A stretch of 35,448 nucleotides of DNA from Acidobacteriaceae bacterium (lineage in GTDB: Bacteria; Acidobacteriota; Terriglobia; Terriglobales; Acidobacteriaceae). Of this stretch, positions 1 through 7,330 are shown piece by piece (the first letter of the stretch is position 1; every line of letters starts with the position of its first letter). The DNA lies in assembly GCA_027365415.1 (NCBI GenBank), contig DAHXNK010000016.1, forward strand, positions 1 to 35,448, in the 5' to 3' direction. The position numbers and the translations under genes are program-made. Below the pieces are notes generated by a model. The model worked only from the letters and a program-made list of their open reading frames with translations, ran no database searches and was not told where the DNA came from.

Positions 1-665
1 ATGATCGCGGATTGGCGATGACCAGTTCATTTTCAAATCTTGTGGTGGCTGGGCAGTATCTCGCCTACATTCACACACCCGATACATACAAGCCTTTGCT
101 GGATAGCTTGATTGGAATGGGGAGGCACTTACTTTCGATTGCTGCGGATCGGACATTCCAGATTGCAAACACCCCGATCGGAAAAGTTTGTTTCCTTGGT
201 ACAGGATCCTTACAGGCAGTTGCCGACGAGTCTGCACTCAAGGTACTGGAGCTGAACGCGGGCAAGATTCACACTATCGCGCAATCGCCACTGGGTTTGC
301 GTCACGGGCCGCTCTCTTCCATCGATGCCACCACGCTGATCGTCGCCTACCTTTCCGGCGATGTATATCGTAGACAGTATGAAATCGACTTACTCGAAGA
401 ACTGCACAAAAAACAGCTTGGTTCTGCGATGCTCATAGTTGCTCCATTAGAAGATCGCAGGTTGACATCGCTCACGCCGAACGTTCTGGTGTTACCCGTC
501 CAGGAGGGATTCCCCGATGGGTGCCGTCCTCCGGTCGATGTTATTGTTGGACAATTGCTCGGACTGTTTTTTGCGGTGAAGAACGGCATTCGTGTAGATT
601 CTCCAAGCGCCAACGCGGCCATTAGCCGTGTTGTTTCGCATGTAAAAATCTATCCTCGCGCGTAA
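1..665 (+). CDS. agaS: AgaS-type SIS-domain sugar-phosphate isomerase/deaminase, C-terminal part (5' truncated by window edge)
   Basis: The reading frame is open to the window edge (first full codon at base 3), so about 220 C-terminal residues of a protein usually near 385 residues are visible. The opening residues, DRGLAMTSSF, match a characteristic AgaS segment (LAMTSSFxN) in the second half of the first SIS domain. A second SIS domain follows, with GTGSLQAVADESALKVLEL and later a conserved PLSSID-type stretch. Family knowledge: AgaS proteins isomerise and deaminate galactosamine-6-phosphate to tagatose-6-phosphate in amino-sugar catabolism, in the cytoplasm. A PfkB kinase starts 82 bases downstream, which fits an aga/gam-like pathway. 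The exact substrate is inferred. No in-frame start codon for the whole protein is in the window. Confidence 0.85.
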   Translation, partial: DRGLAMTSSFSNLVVAGQYLAYIHTPDTYKPLLDSLIGMGRHLLSIAADRTFQIANTPIGKVCFLGTGSLQAVADESALKVLELNAGKIHTIAQSPLGLRHGPLSSIDATTLIVAYLSGDVYRRQYEIDLLEELHKKQLGSAMLIVAPLEDRRLTSLTPNVLVLPVQEGFPDGCRPPVDVIVGQLLGLFFAVKNGIRVDSPSANAAISRVVSHVKIYPRA

Positions 666-737
666 ACAGAGGCATAGGGCTACAGGGCAGCGGCAGCGTG
701 CTGCGAGATGGAAAGAAAATATGCAGTTGTGAAACTC

Positions 738-742
738 GGAGG
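738..742 (+). promoter_or_regulatory. Ribosome binding site deciding the TTG start of the PfkB kinase
   Basis: A perfect GGAGG lies five bases before the TTG at 748. No ATG or GTG in the same frame is equally well placed upstream, so this site supports the TTG start. Confidence 0.7.
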
Positions 743-747
743 CGTGT

Positions 748-1692
748 TTGAATCCCGTTGGTAGCAGCAAAGTATTAGTAATCGGCGAACTGAATGTAGA
801 CTTGGTTGCATCTGGTCTATATTCCCTGCCCAACCTAGGCCAAGAAGTTCTCGCCAGCGATTTTCGAGTTACCTTGGGAAGCGCGTCGGCAATCTTCGCA
901 TGTGGCGCGGCCCGACTTGGACATCCGGTCACGTTCCTCAGCAAGGTTGGCATAGACGATTTCGGTCGCTTCTGTATCCGCGCGCTGGAGGAAGTTGGAA
1001 TTTCTACCGATCAGATTTTGCACTCCGCCGGCAGTTCCACCGGGGTAACTATCGTTCTCAGTACACAGGAGGATCGAGCGATGGTTACCTGTCTGGGAGC
1101 AATCGCCGAATTGAGATACGAACAATTGCCTCCCACGATATTTGCAGGGCATCAGCACCTTCATCTAACTTCATATTTTCTGCAACATGGATTGCGACCA
1201 AATTTCATCTCGATCATGAAGGATGCCCGGCGGCACGGGTTAACCGTTTCGTTTGATCCAAACTCCGACCCATCGCAGGCATGGGAGCCAGAGATATGGA
1301 AGGTATTTGCAGAGGCGGATGTTGTCTTCCTGAACGAAATGGAAGCGCTGGAGGTAACGCGAAAGGCGGATATGCGAGGCGCGCTGGACGTGCTTGGTGG
1401 AAGGACTTCCTGCACCGTAATCAAGCAGGGCAAGCGCGGGACAACGGCCATCCGGGGAGCCAGCGTAGTTCATGTAGACGGCTTTGAGGTGGAGGCCGTG
1501 GATACGACCGGAGCTGGCGACTCTTTTGCCGCAGGCTTTATCCACGGGATGCTCCAGGGCAACGAATTGGAAGAATGCCTGCTCTTTGGCAACGGAGTCG
1601 GCGCGCTTTCAACGTTGCAAATTGGTGGCACGGGCGGACAGCCGGATTCCAATACGTTAGAGAATTTTTTGCGCACGCGGCGCAGTTGTTAA
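748..1692 (+). CDS. PfkB-family carbohydrate kinase
   Basis: This 314-residue cytoplasmic kinase belongs to the ribokinase/PfkB family. The N-terminal strand with ELNVDLV (residues 14-20) and the glycine-rich segment near residues 44-58 form the sugar side. The C-terminal signature DTTGAGDSFAAGF (about 252-264) contains the anion hole and the catalytic base Asp258. Length is normal for the family. The TTG start is chosen because of a GGAGG five bases upstream. It follows the AgaS-like gene by 82 bases on the same strand. By context it may phosphorylate tagatose-6-phosphate or another product of amino-sugar breakdown, but PfkB sequences alone do not reveal the substrate. Ribokinase, fructokinase or 2-keto-3-deoxygluconate kinase activity cannot be excluded. 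Confidence 0.88.
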   Translation: MNPVGSSKVLVIGELNVDLVASGLYSLPNLGQEVLASDFRVTLGSASAIFACGAARLGHPVTFLSKVGIDDFGRFCIRALEEVGISTDQILHSAGSSTGVTIVLSTQEDRAMVTCLGAIAELRYEQLPPTIFAGHQHLHLTSYFLQHGLRPNFISIMKDARRHGLTVSFDPNSDPSQAWEPEIWKVFAEADVVFLNEMEALEVTRKADMRGALDVLGGRTSCTVIKQGKRGTTAIRGASVVHVDGFEVEAVDTTGAGDSFAAGFIHGMLQGNELEECLLFGNGVGALSTLQIGGTGGQPDSNTLENFLRTRRSC

Positions 1693-1765
1693 GTGTGCTG
1701 TATTCTGCCCACCTGCGCCAAACCATCACGACCGTCGCGTTTGTGATTCAATATCAATAGACCCC

Positions 1766-2806
1766 ATGAGCAATCCATCTCAAACAACTCTGCGGCATCG
1801 TTGGAAATCTGCCACGCGCAGAGTTCGCGAACTGGCATCCATCGGCCATGCCTTGCTCTCGACTGGCCATCCGTACATGGCGCACATTGTGCCTATGCGA
1901 CGCTGCAATCTTTCTTGCGCCTATTGCAATGAGTTCGATGAAGTTTCTGACCCCGTGCCGTTGCCGGAGATGCTGGCGCGTATCGACCATCTGGCGCGGC
2001 TGGGAACCAGCGTGATTACCATCTCCGGTGGCGAGCCGCTGCTGCATCCCGAACTTGATGCCATCATCGCTCGCATTCGCCATCATGGTCGCATGGCGGG
2101 CATGATTACCAACGGCTATCTACTGATGCCCGACCGCATCCAGAGGCTGAATCGCGCCGGGCTGGATCACATGCAGATTTCCATCGACAACGTACAGCCG
2201 GATGATGTGTCGAAGAAAAGTCTCAAGGTGCTCGACAAAAAATTGCAGATGCTCTCCGAGCACGCCGATTTCCATGTCAATATCAACTCCGTGGTGGGCG
2301 GTGGCATTCAGCACCCAGAGGATGCGCTGACCATTGCGCGTCGCGCGCTGGAGCTTGGCTTTACCTCGACCATTGGCATCATCCACGATGGCAGTGGACA
2401 GCTCAAGCCGATCAATGAAACGGAGTATTCCATCTTTCATCAGGTGCGCAACCTGAGCAAGCGGCATTACTCGCGCTTCAATCATTTTCAGGAAGCCATC
2501 GCGCAGGGCAAGCCGAACGACTGGCGTTGCCGCGCCGGCGCTCGCTATCTCTATATCTGCGAGAACGGCTTGGTGCATTATTGCTCGCAGCAACGCGGCT
2601 GGCCGGGCGTGCCACTGGCGGAGTATCACCGCGCCGATGTGGTGCGCGAATTTTATACGCAGAAGACCTGCGCGCCCAACTGCACCATCTCCTGCGTGCA
2701 TCAGGTGTCGTATATCGACCACTGGCGCGCGCCGCAGACCTCGCAGATTTCTCCGGGCATGCCGCAGGGACAGGCGCAGGACTTGGTGAAGATTCAACTC
2801 TCATAA
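1766..2806 (+). CDS. Radical SAM protein with SPASM-like C-terminal cysteine region
   Basis: The 346-residue protein carries the radical SAM cluster motif CNLSCAYC (Cys47, Cys51, Cys54), which binds a [4Fe-4S] cluster and S-adenosylmethionine, and the SAM-binding GGEP at 88-91. A second set of cysteines (255, 265, 273, 302, 306, 310) sits in the C-terminal third, as in SPASM/twitch domains that hold auxiliary Fe-S clusters. The N-terminal 40 residues are basic and partly hydrophobic but show no clear signal peptide. The substrate is unknown. The downstream GT87 membrane glycosyltransferase on the same strand suggests a role in modifying a lipid, glycan or peptide, but this is only context. 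A SPASM maturase of a peptide is possible, yet no small precursor gene is seen next to it. Confidence 0.85.
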   Translation: MSNPSQTTLRHRWKSATRRVRELASIGHALLSTGHPYMAHIVPMRRCNLSCAYCNEFDEVSDPVPLPEMLARIDHLARLGTSVITISGGEPLLHPELDAIIARIRHHGRMAGMITNGYLLMPDRIQRLNRAGLDHMQISIDNVQPDDVSKKSLKVLDKKLQMLSEHADFHVNINSVVGGGIQHPEDALTIARRALELGFTSTIGIIHDGSGQLKPINETEYSIFHQVRNLSKRHYSRFNHFQEAIAQGKPNDWRCRAGARYLYICENGLVHYCSQQRGWPGVPLAEYHRADVVREFYTQKTCAPNCTISCVHQVSYIDHWRAPQTSQISPGMPQGQAQDLVKIQLS

Positions 2807-2834
2807 ATAGAAACTTCGGATGCGTGGGTTTCGG

Positions 2835-2869
2835 GTGCCCTAGGTCTCGCTTTTGAGACCTGGAAGCAC
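2835..2869. repeat. Imperfect palindromic repeat (hairpin), copy 1
   Basis: AGGTCTC (2842-2848) and GAGACCT (2855-2861) form perfect 7-base arms around GCTTTT. Flanking GTGCCC on the left and GG-AA-GCAC on the right extend the symmetry with a small bulge. It lies between the radical SAM and GT87 genes. A related element occurs at 4139-4169. The pattern resembles dispersed intergenic palindromes I recall from Acidobacteriaceae genomes. It could also act as a weak terminator, but there is no T-run after the stem. Confidence 0.6.
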
Positions 2870-2904
2870 TCTTCGCGTAGACTGCTGGGTAGACTCCGTT
2901 CCCC

Positions 2905-4125
2905 ATGCAGCCCGAATTAAAATCCGCCCCCCAACGCGATCTGCTGTTGCGCGTGCTGCTGTCGCTGCCTGTGCTGTGGGCGGGAACGCTGCTGGCGCTG
3001 CTCTCCGTGGCGGCGGCCATCCGCAACGCCGCGCTGCGCTCGCTCGATTTCCAATGGAGTCCAGCGCGGTTGCTGGCCCAGCATCTTGATCCGTGGGCAG
3101 TGTATTTGGCGGGCAATTCAGGCCATCAGATTCTGCTGAATCAGGTTCCCAACTATCTGCACGAACTCTATGTGTGGATGCTGCCCCTGGGATATCTCCC
3201 CTACATGCCCGCCAAACTGCTTTGGGCGGCGATCAACCTGTGTTTGGTGCTGCTGAGTTGCGCGTGCATCGCGCGCTTGTATGAATTATCCGAACGCAAG
3301 GCGTGGCTGCTGATGTTGCTGGTGTTGACCAGCACGCCCTTTCGCGTGGTGATCGGCAATGGCCAGATCACGGCTCTGGTGCTGGCGTATCTGGCGCTGT
3401 GGGCTGTGGCGCAATCTTCACATGGACGCGGGCTGCTGCTTGGCATGGCTTACGCGAAATATAGCGTGCCGCCGGTGCTGGCGATATTTTTGCTATTGCG
3501 GCGTCGCTGGCGGCTGCTGGCTTATTCGCTGCTGCCGCCGCTAGCGGGATTTTGTTTTATTTTTCTGTGGCTGCACACGCCAGCTTACACGTTGCTGCTA
3601 GAACCATTCCGCGCGGCGACGGGCAATGTTTCTCCGGGGCTGGCCAACGTCATGGCCGTCTGTGCAATTGCGCTGCGCCATCCCCCGCTGTTTCGTCCCG
3701 TTCCCGATGCGTTCTATCTCTCTGCGCGAACGGCTGCGGTCACGTATGCGCCGTATACCTGCGGCGTTCTGCTGGCTCTGGCGATGGCCGCATATTTTTT
3801 TGCGCGTGGTGGACATGTCGATGGCCGCATTCAAATGGCCTGCCTCACCGCTGCCAGCCTGCTCTGCTTCAAGCATCAGATTTACGACTTTCTGCTGCTC
3901 ATCTTTTGTCTGGCTCTGGCGTTGCAGGCCAACCCCAGCCGCGCACGCACTGGGCTGCTGCTTGCGATTGGCTACTTCTGGTATGTCGAGCGTCTGGCGC
4001 ATATCCGCCGCTGGGAGTTCTGGCCGTCGGTGGTGATGGCGAGCTTCGCGCTATTGCTAGCGCTTATCGCCGCGGCATGGAGATTGCGCGATTCCGCGCG
4101 TTGGAAGACAGAGTGGGAGATTTGA
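2905..4125 (+). CDS. GT87-family (DUF2029) integral membrane glycosyltransferase
   Basis: This is a 406-residue polytopic membrane protein with roughly nine or ten hydrophobic helices, the first at about residues 15-37. The first periplasmic loop has FQWSPARLLAQHLDPWAVYL, followed by a P-N-Y-L-H-E-L-Y-V-W stretch and GNGQIT (near 152). This arrangement, an acidic or Asp-Pro first loop followed by a conserved GNGQ, is typical of the GT-C-fold GT87 family. That family includes polyprenol-phosphate-mannose dependent mannosyltransferases. It presumably transfers a sugar from a polyprenyl-phosphate donor to an envelope glycan or lipid, and the acceptor cannot be read from sequence. No good ribosome binding site precedes the ATG. 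The gene is flanked by two related hairpin repeats and converges on the JAMM-MoeB gene. Confidence 0.75.
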   Translation: MQPELKSAPQRDLLLRVLLSLPVLWAGTLLALLSVAAAIRNAALRSLDFQWSPARLLAQHLDPWAVYLAGNSGHQILLNQVPNYLHELYVWMLPLGYLPYMPAKLLWAAINLCLVLLSCACIARLYELSERKAWLLMLLVLTSTPFRVVIGNGQITALVLAYLALWAVAQSSHGRGLLLGMAYAKYSVPPVLAIFLLLRRRWRLLAYSLLPPLAGFCFIFLWLHTPAYTLLLEPFRAATGNVSPGLANVMAVCAIALRHPPLFRPVPDAFYLSARTAAVTYAPYTCGVLLALAMAAYFFARGGHVDGRIQMACLTAASLLCFKHQIYDFLLLIFCLALALQANPSRARTGLLLAIGYFWYVERLAHIRRWEFWPSVVMASFALLLALIAAAWRLRDSARWKTEWEI

Positions 4126-4138
4126 TATGCCTGCCGGA

Positions 4139-4169
4139 GTGCCCAAGTCTCGGTTTTTAGATCTGGGCA
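4139..4169. repeat. Imperfect palindromic repeat (hairpin), copy 2, between convergent genes
   Basis: GTGCCC-A-AGTCTCG, then GTTTTT, then AGATCTGGGCA is a degenerate copy of the element at 2835-2869, sharing the GTGCCC edge and the (A)GTCTCG core. It occupies the 60-base gap between the convergent GT87 and JAMM-MoeB-rhodanese genes and may also help terminate transcription from either side. Confidence 0.5.
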
Positions 4170-4185
4170 GTAAACATATTGCAGC

Positions 4186-5859
4186 CTAATATTTTGGCAC
4201 GGATGGATCGACCGTCTCTGACCAGGCGGTAATGCCGCCAGAAAGATTGTGCAGCTTTTTGAATCCGACCTGCGCGAGGAACTCTGCCGCGCGCTGGCTG
4301 CGTCCGCCGACTTTGCAATGCACGACAATCTCCCGCGCCTGATCCAGTTCTGCGACGCGCTGCGGCAGGTCGTTGAGCGGAATGAGATGGCCACCGATAT
4401 GCGCGATAGCAAACTCGTGCGGCTCGCGAACATCAAGAACAAGAATCTCTTCGCCTGCATCGAGGCGGCGCTTCAACTCCGTTGGTGCGATTTGTGGAAT
4501 GCCATTGACCATATCAATATTCTTGCCCACGGGCGCAGTTTTGGCTAGTGTCGCAGAAATGCCGCAGTGTTGTTCCTCGCCAATTTGCTTTGCGTCAATT
4601 TGTTTCGCGATGGTGGGATGTGTGCCGCATGCGGGGCATTCTAGATTTTTGCGCAGCTTAAATTCTCGGAAGCGCAAGGCCAGCGCATCCACCTGCAAAA
4701 TTCTCCCGATCAGTGGATCGCCCACGCCGAGGATGAGCTTGAGAACCTCTGTCGCCTGAATGGTGCCGAGCAATCCGGGCAGCACGCCCAGCACGCCGCC
4801 GGCAGCGCAGGAGGGAAGCATATCCGACGGTGGCGGCTCTGGATGCAGGCAGCGATAGCAAGGGCCAGACTCGGTGGCGAAAACGCTGGCCTGACCTTCA
4901 AAGCGGCCAATCGACGCATAGACATTGGGCTTGCCGGAAAGTACGCAGGTGTCGTTGACCAGATATCGCGTGGGAAAGTTGTCTGACCCGTCGGCGATGA
5001 TGTCGAAGTCGCGAAAGATTTCCAGCGCGTTCTGGCGGTTGAGGCGCGTTTCAAATTTCACAATCATTACGTTGGGATTGATGGCGCGCAGACGCTCTTC
5101 GGCGGAGTCGAGCTTGGAGCGGCCAATGTCGCTGGCGCCGTGAATCACCTGACGATGCAGGTTGCTGGCCTCGACCACATCGAAATCGACAAGGCCCAAC
5201 GTGCCCACGCCTGCCGCCGCCAGATACAGGGTGAGCGGCGCGCCCAGTCCTCCAACGCCGATGCAGAGCACGCGCGCAGACTTTAATTTTTTCTGACCTT
5301 CCAAGCCGACCTCTGGCAGCAAAAGATGGCGCGAGTATCGGATCATCTCCTCTGGCGAGAGATGTGGCAGGGTTGCAGCGTTTGTTGCTGCGGTCGCCGT
5401 CCCTGCGATTCGTTCGATTTCAATTCCCTCTTCTTCCAAGCGCTTGTTTTCTTCGTTTTCTCCCGCGCCAGTGAGCAAAAAGGAATGGGTTTCGCAGGCC
5501 CGCGCCTGCGCGTTCTGCTGACAGACGCGGGTAATCACATAGGAACAGCCGAACCAGTGCGCCTCGGCAAGATCGGTCTTGGATGCCTGCGCGGGATGAT
5601 CGGGGTGCGAGTGATAAAAGCCGACGATATCCAGGCCGCGCTGACGCGCCCTGCGCTGAATGTGGATCAGTTCCTGCGGTGCAATCTGGTAGCGATCATG
5701 GGCGGAGTCGGCGCGAATATTTTCGGCGCGTTCAAGGGCAAAGACGCGGTTCTCGCCGTTTTCCGCATGGCCTAAGAGCACGCCACAGCACTCGTTGGGA
5801 TAGGTCTCCTCGCCGTGCTGGCGAAGCGCGTCGTACTCGGCTTGGGGGATGCGAAGCAT
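4186..5859 (-). CDS. JAMM/MPN metallopeptidase - MoeB/ThiF E1-like adenylyltransferase - rhodanese fusion
   Basis: Three enzyme domains lie in one 557-residue cytoplasmic protein. Residues 1-135 are a JAMM (MPN, Mov34) zinc peptidase with Glu23 and the H-x-H-x7-S-x2-D signature (His83, His85, Ser93, Asp96). Residues 165-420 are an E1-like enzyme with the ATP-binding GVGGLG (201-206), a DGSDN loop (290-294), zinc cysteines C334xxC337 and C408xxC411, and a candidate thioester Cys351. Residues 452-557 are a rhodanese with active-site Cys515 in CKVGGR. MoeB/ThiF enzymes adenylate the C-terminal glycine of ubiquitin-like sulfur carriers (MoaD, ThiS, CysO). Rhodanese supplies persulfide sulfur, and JAMM peptidases trim carrier C-termini or release products. 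The ATG at 5859 fits the domain start better than the TTG 42 bases upstream. No sulfur-carrier gene is adjacent. Confidence 0.9.
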   Translation of the reverse strand: MLRIPQAEYDALRQHGEETYPNECCGVLLGHAENGENRVFALERAENIRADSAHDRYQIAPQELIHIQRRARQRGLDIVGFYHSHPDHPAQASKTDLAEAHWFGCSYVITRVCQQNAQARACETHSFLLTGAGENEENKRLEEEGIEIERIAGTATAATNAATLPHLSPEEMIRYSRHLLLPEVGLEGQKKLKSARVLCIGVGGLGAPLTLYLAAAGVGTLGLVDFDVVEASNLHRQVIHGASDIGRSKLDSAEERLRAINPNVMIVKFETRLNRQNALEIFRDFDIIADGSDNFPTRYLVNDTCVLSGKPNVYASIGRFEGQASVFATESGPCYRCLHPEPPPSDMLPSCAAGGVLGVLPGLLGTIQATEVLKLILGVGDPLIGRILQVDALALRFREFKLRKNLECPACGTHPTIAKQIDAKQIGEEQHCGISATLAKTAPVGKNIDMVNGIPQIAPTELKRRLDAGEEILVLDVREPHEFAIAHIGGHLIPLNDLPQRVAELDQAREIVVHCKVGGRSQRAAEFLAQVGFKKLHNLSGGITAWSETVDPSVPKY

Positions 5860-5983
5860 GGTTGCCAGTGCAGAAATGCTGGCAGCTCGCCGTGAAAACA
5901 ACAGGCCGCGCAGCTATACTGCAAGTGTAGCGTCGAGTGGGTTGCGCGTGCATCACAGCGGCGCAATGGGGGGTACGATAGAC

Positions 5984-6409
5984 ATGGCAAAAAAGCAGAA
6001 GCAGAAAACATTTCAGGATGCGCTGGCGTATCTTCGCTCCCATGCCTTCGATGTGCAATCGGTGGCGGGAGTCGCCAATCGCGTGCAGGCGTACAAGCAT
6101 GGTTGCGGCGTAATTTTAGATCGCGGCGTTGATGGTGGAACAGTGTGCATGACCCGCCCCGGCTGTATGGTTGGCGGGGAGATTGCCCTGATCGTCGATC
6201 ACGGATATCAGAAATTTCTACAGGGCCGCCACGGCGAAATACCCGCGACGGCAGATCATCTGCACGCGCTGCATCGGTTTACGGAAGAATTGCATGAAGC
6301 CGCCGGAACCACCAGCCTGTATAACGAGTCGCTGGGCACGGTGAGTGATCTGTATTTGTACGATCGACTGAAAGGGCGCGAGGCTGCGCCGCTGCCCTCT
6401 GGCCATTGA
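5984..6409 (+). CDS. Conserved protein of unknown function, 141 residues
   Basis: I do not assign a function. The ATG at 5984 is preferred because the protein then begins MAKKQKQK. The frame is open upstream but overlaps the divergent JAMM-MoeB gene and reads like non-coding sequence. The product is soluble, with no signal peptide or membrane helix. A central segment carries an FDV.S..GV pattern and three cysteines (41, 55, 61) around a TRPGCMVGGE turn. The C-terminal half is helical and rich in His, Leu and Glu, ending YDRLKGRE. The Cys-containing VGGEIALIVDHGYQKFL stretch looks like a compact alpha/beta fold. It is transcribed divergently from the JAMM fusion with 124 bases between starts, so a shared control region is possible. 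Confidence 0.7.
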   Translation: MAKKQKQKTFQDALAYLRSHAFDVQSVAGVANRVQAYKHGCGVILDRGVDGGTVCMTRPGCMVGGEIALIVDHGYQKFLQGRHGEIPATADHLHALHRFTEELHEAAGTTSLYNESLGTVSDLYLYDRLKGREAAPLPSGH

Positions 6410-6515
6410 AATAGCTGGAGGCTACCACCAAGCTAGGGCTACCACGGACGTTCGACACAAAATTTCCAGATACGACCCGACGGTATCTGTCATCTTATGT
6501 GAGTTAGAGGTTCCG

Positions 6516-7154
6516 ATGCGCACGCGCCTGTCTTCTGCGATGTTGCTGGCTCCGCTTCTTATGCTGTTGCCGATTTCGACCGGCAGCGCCAGCGCACAAT
6601 ATGTTTCCCAAAATGGCGATGCGTGGCCGATGACGTACATGTCCCCGGCGCGCAGTCGTGATGCCTATGCCATCTACTCCCTCCTGCTGCCAGCGGAGTT
6701 TCCGGGCACGGAGCTGGCACACAGCCCGCTATGGCTGATCGCGAATACAACTGTGGTTGGGCATGAGGAGGCGAGCGATCCTTACAAAGGGCTGACGGTT
6801 CCCCTCGCCCAGCAAAAAGCCTTTGCCGCCGTTTTTCAGGATTATGAGCAGCATAAGCATACCTATGTTCAATTGGAGAAGAAGTTTCTTGTAGGAACTC
6901 CGTATCGTTTGCTGAACAGGGCAGACTGCAAGGAGTTTAAGCAAGCGTGGCAAGTATCCCGCAATGAGCAGACAAACCTACTGCCAGCCAAGTACAAGGG
7001 CGCGATGGGGTTGATTTATTTCAGCTACGTTTATTTCAACTTTGAACACACCTTGGCGATGGTCTACCTCTCCCATTGGTGCGGCGCGAACTGTGGAGGG
7101 GCGCGCTGGATTGCACTCCAGAAAAATGATGGCGGATGGCGCGAGCTACCTTGA
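6516..7154 (+). CDS. Secreted protein of an unnamed family (signal peptide, C-terminal CGxxCGG motif)
   Basis: The 212-residue product begins with a clear Sec signal peptide: a basic n-region, a hydrophobic core over residues 7-22 and an ASA-Q cleavage site near 27. The mature part has an AIYSLLLP segment near 52 and a C-terminal block with FS.V.FN...TLAMVY, Cys189 and Cys193 in WCGANCGG, and a closing KNDGGW. From memory this layout recurs in a poorly characterised family of secreted bacterial proteins that end with a Cys-Gly-rich loop and a GxW strand. No enzyme motif is apparent. GAGG about six bases before the ATG supports the start. Location is probably periplasmic. Cys189 and Cys193 could form a disulfide. 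Confidence 0.75.
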   Translation: MRTRLSSAMLLAPLLMLLPISTGSASAQYVSQNGDAWPMTYMSPARSRDAYAIYSLLLPAEFPGTELAHSPLWLIANTTVVGHEEASDPYKGLTVPLAQQKAFAAVFQDYEQHKHTYVQLEKKFLVGTPYRLLNRADCKEFKQAWQVSRNEQTNLLPAKYKGAMGLIYFSYVYFNFEHTLAMVYLSHWCGANCGGARWIALQKNDGGWRELP

Positions 7155-7288
7155 ACTGCCAATCGCAAATGAAACAGGTTGGCTGGTACCGCCAGGGCAC
7201 CGCTCCCGTAACAGGCAAGCAAGTGTGGCGCTTACCGAGACGTCCAGATGGATCGTGATGTCATAAGACACTTGTTCCGCGTATCATC

Positions 7289-7304
7289 GGAGATTGGAAT
7301 CTCC
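7289..7304. promoter_or_regulatory. Inverted repeat upstream of the YchF-like gene
   Basis: GGAGATT-GG-AATCTCC is a near-perfect 16-base palindrome followed by TTT, 26 bases before the ATG at 7331. It could be an operator, or a short terminator for the upstream secreted-protein gene. The two-base loop makes a stable RNA hairpin less likely unless the inner pairs open. Confidence 0.3.
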
Positions 7305-7330
7305 TTTAACCTCATCTCAACAGGACACGC

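Noticed and set aside
2120-2797. 225-codon minus-strand frame opposite the radical SAM gene
   Set aside because: No motif, and it is wholly antisense to a gene with a complete radical SAM signature.
5860-5901. 14-residue extension of the JAMM-MoeB-rhodanese fusion from a TTG codon
   Set aside because: No ribosome binding site, and the JAMM domain begins naturally at the ATG at 5859.
7180-7195. Palindrome around GGTACC just after the secreted-protein gene
   Set aside because: The arms are short and imperfect (TGGC-T-GGTACC-GCCA) and there is no T-run, so it is not called as a terminator.
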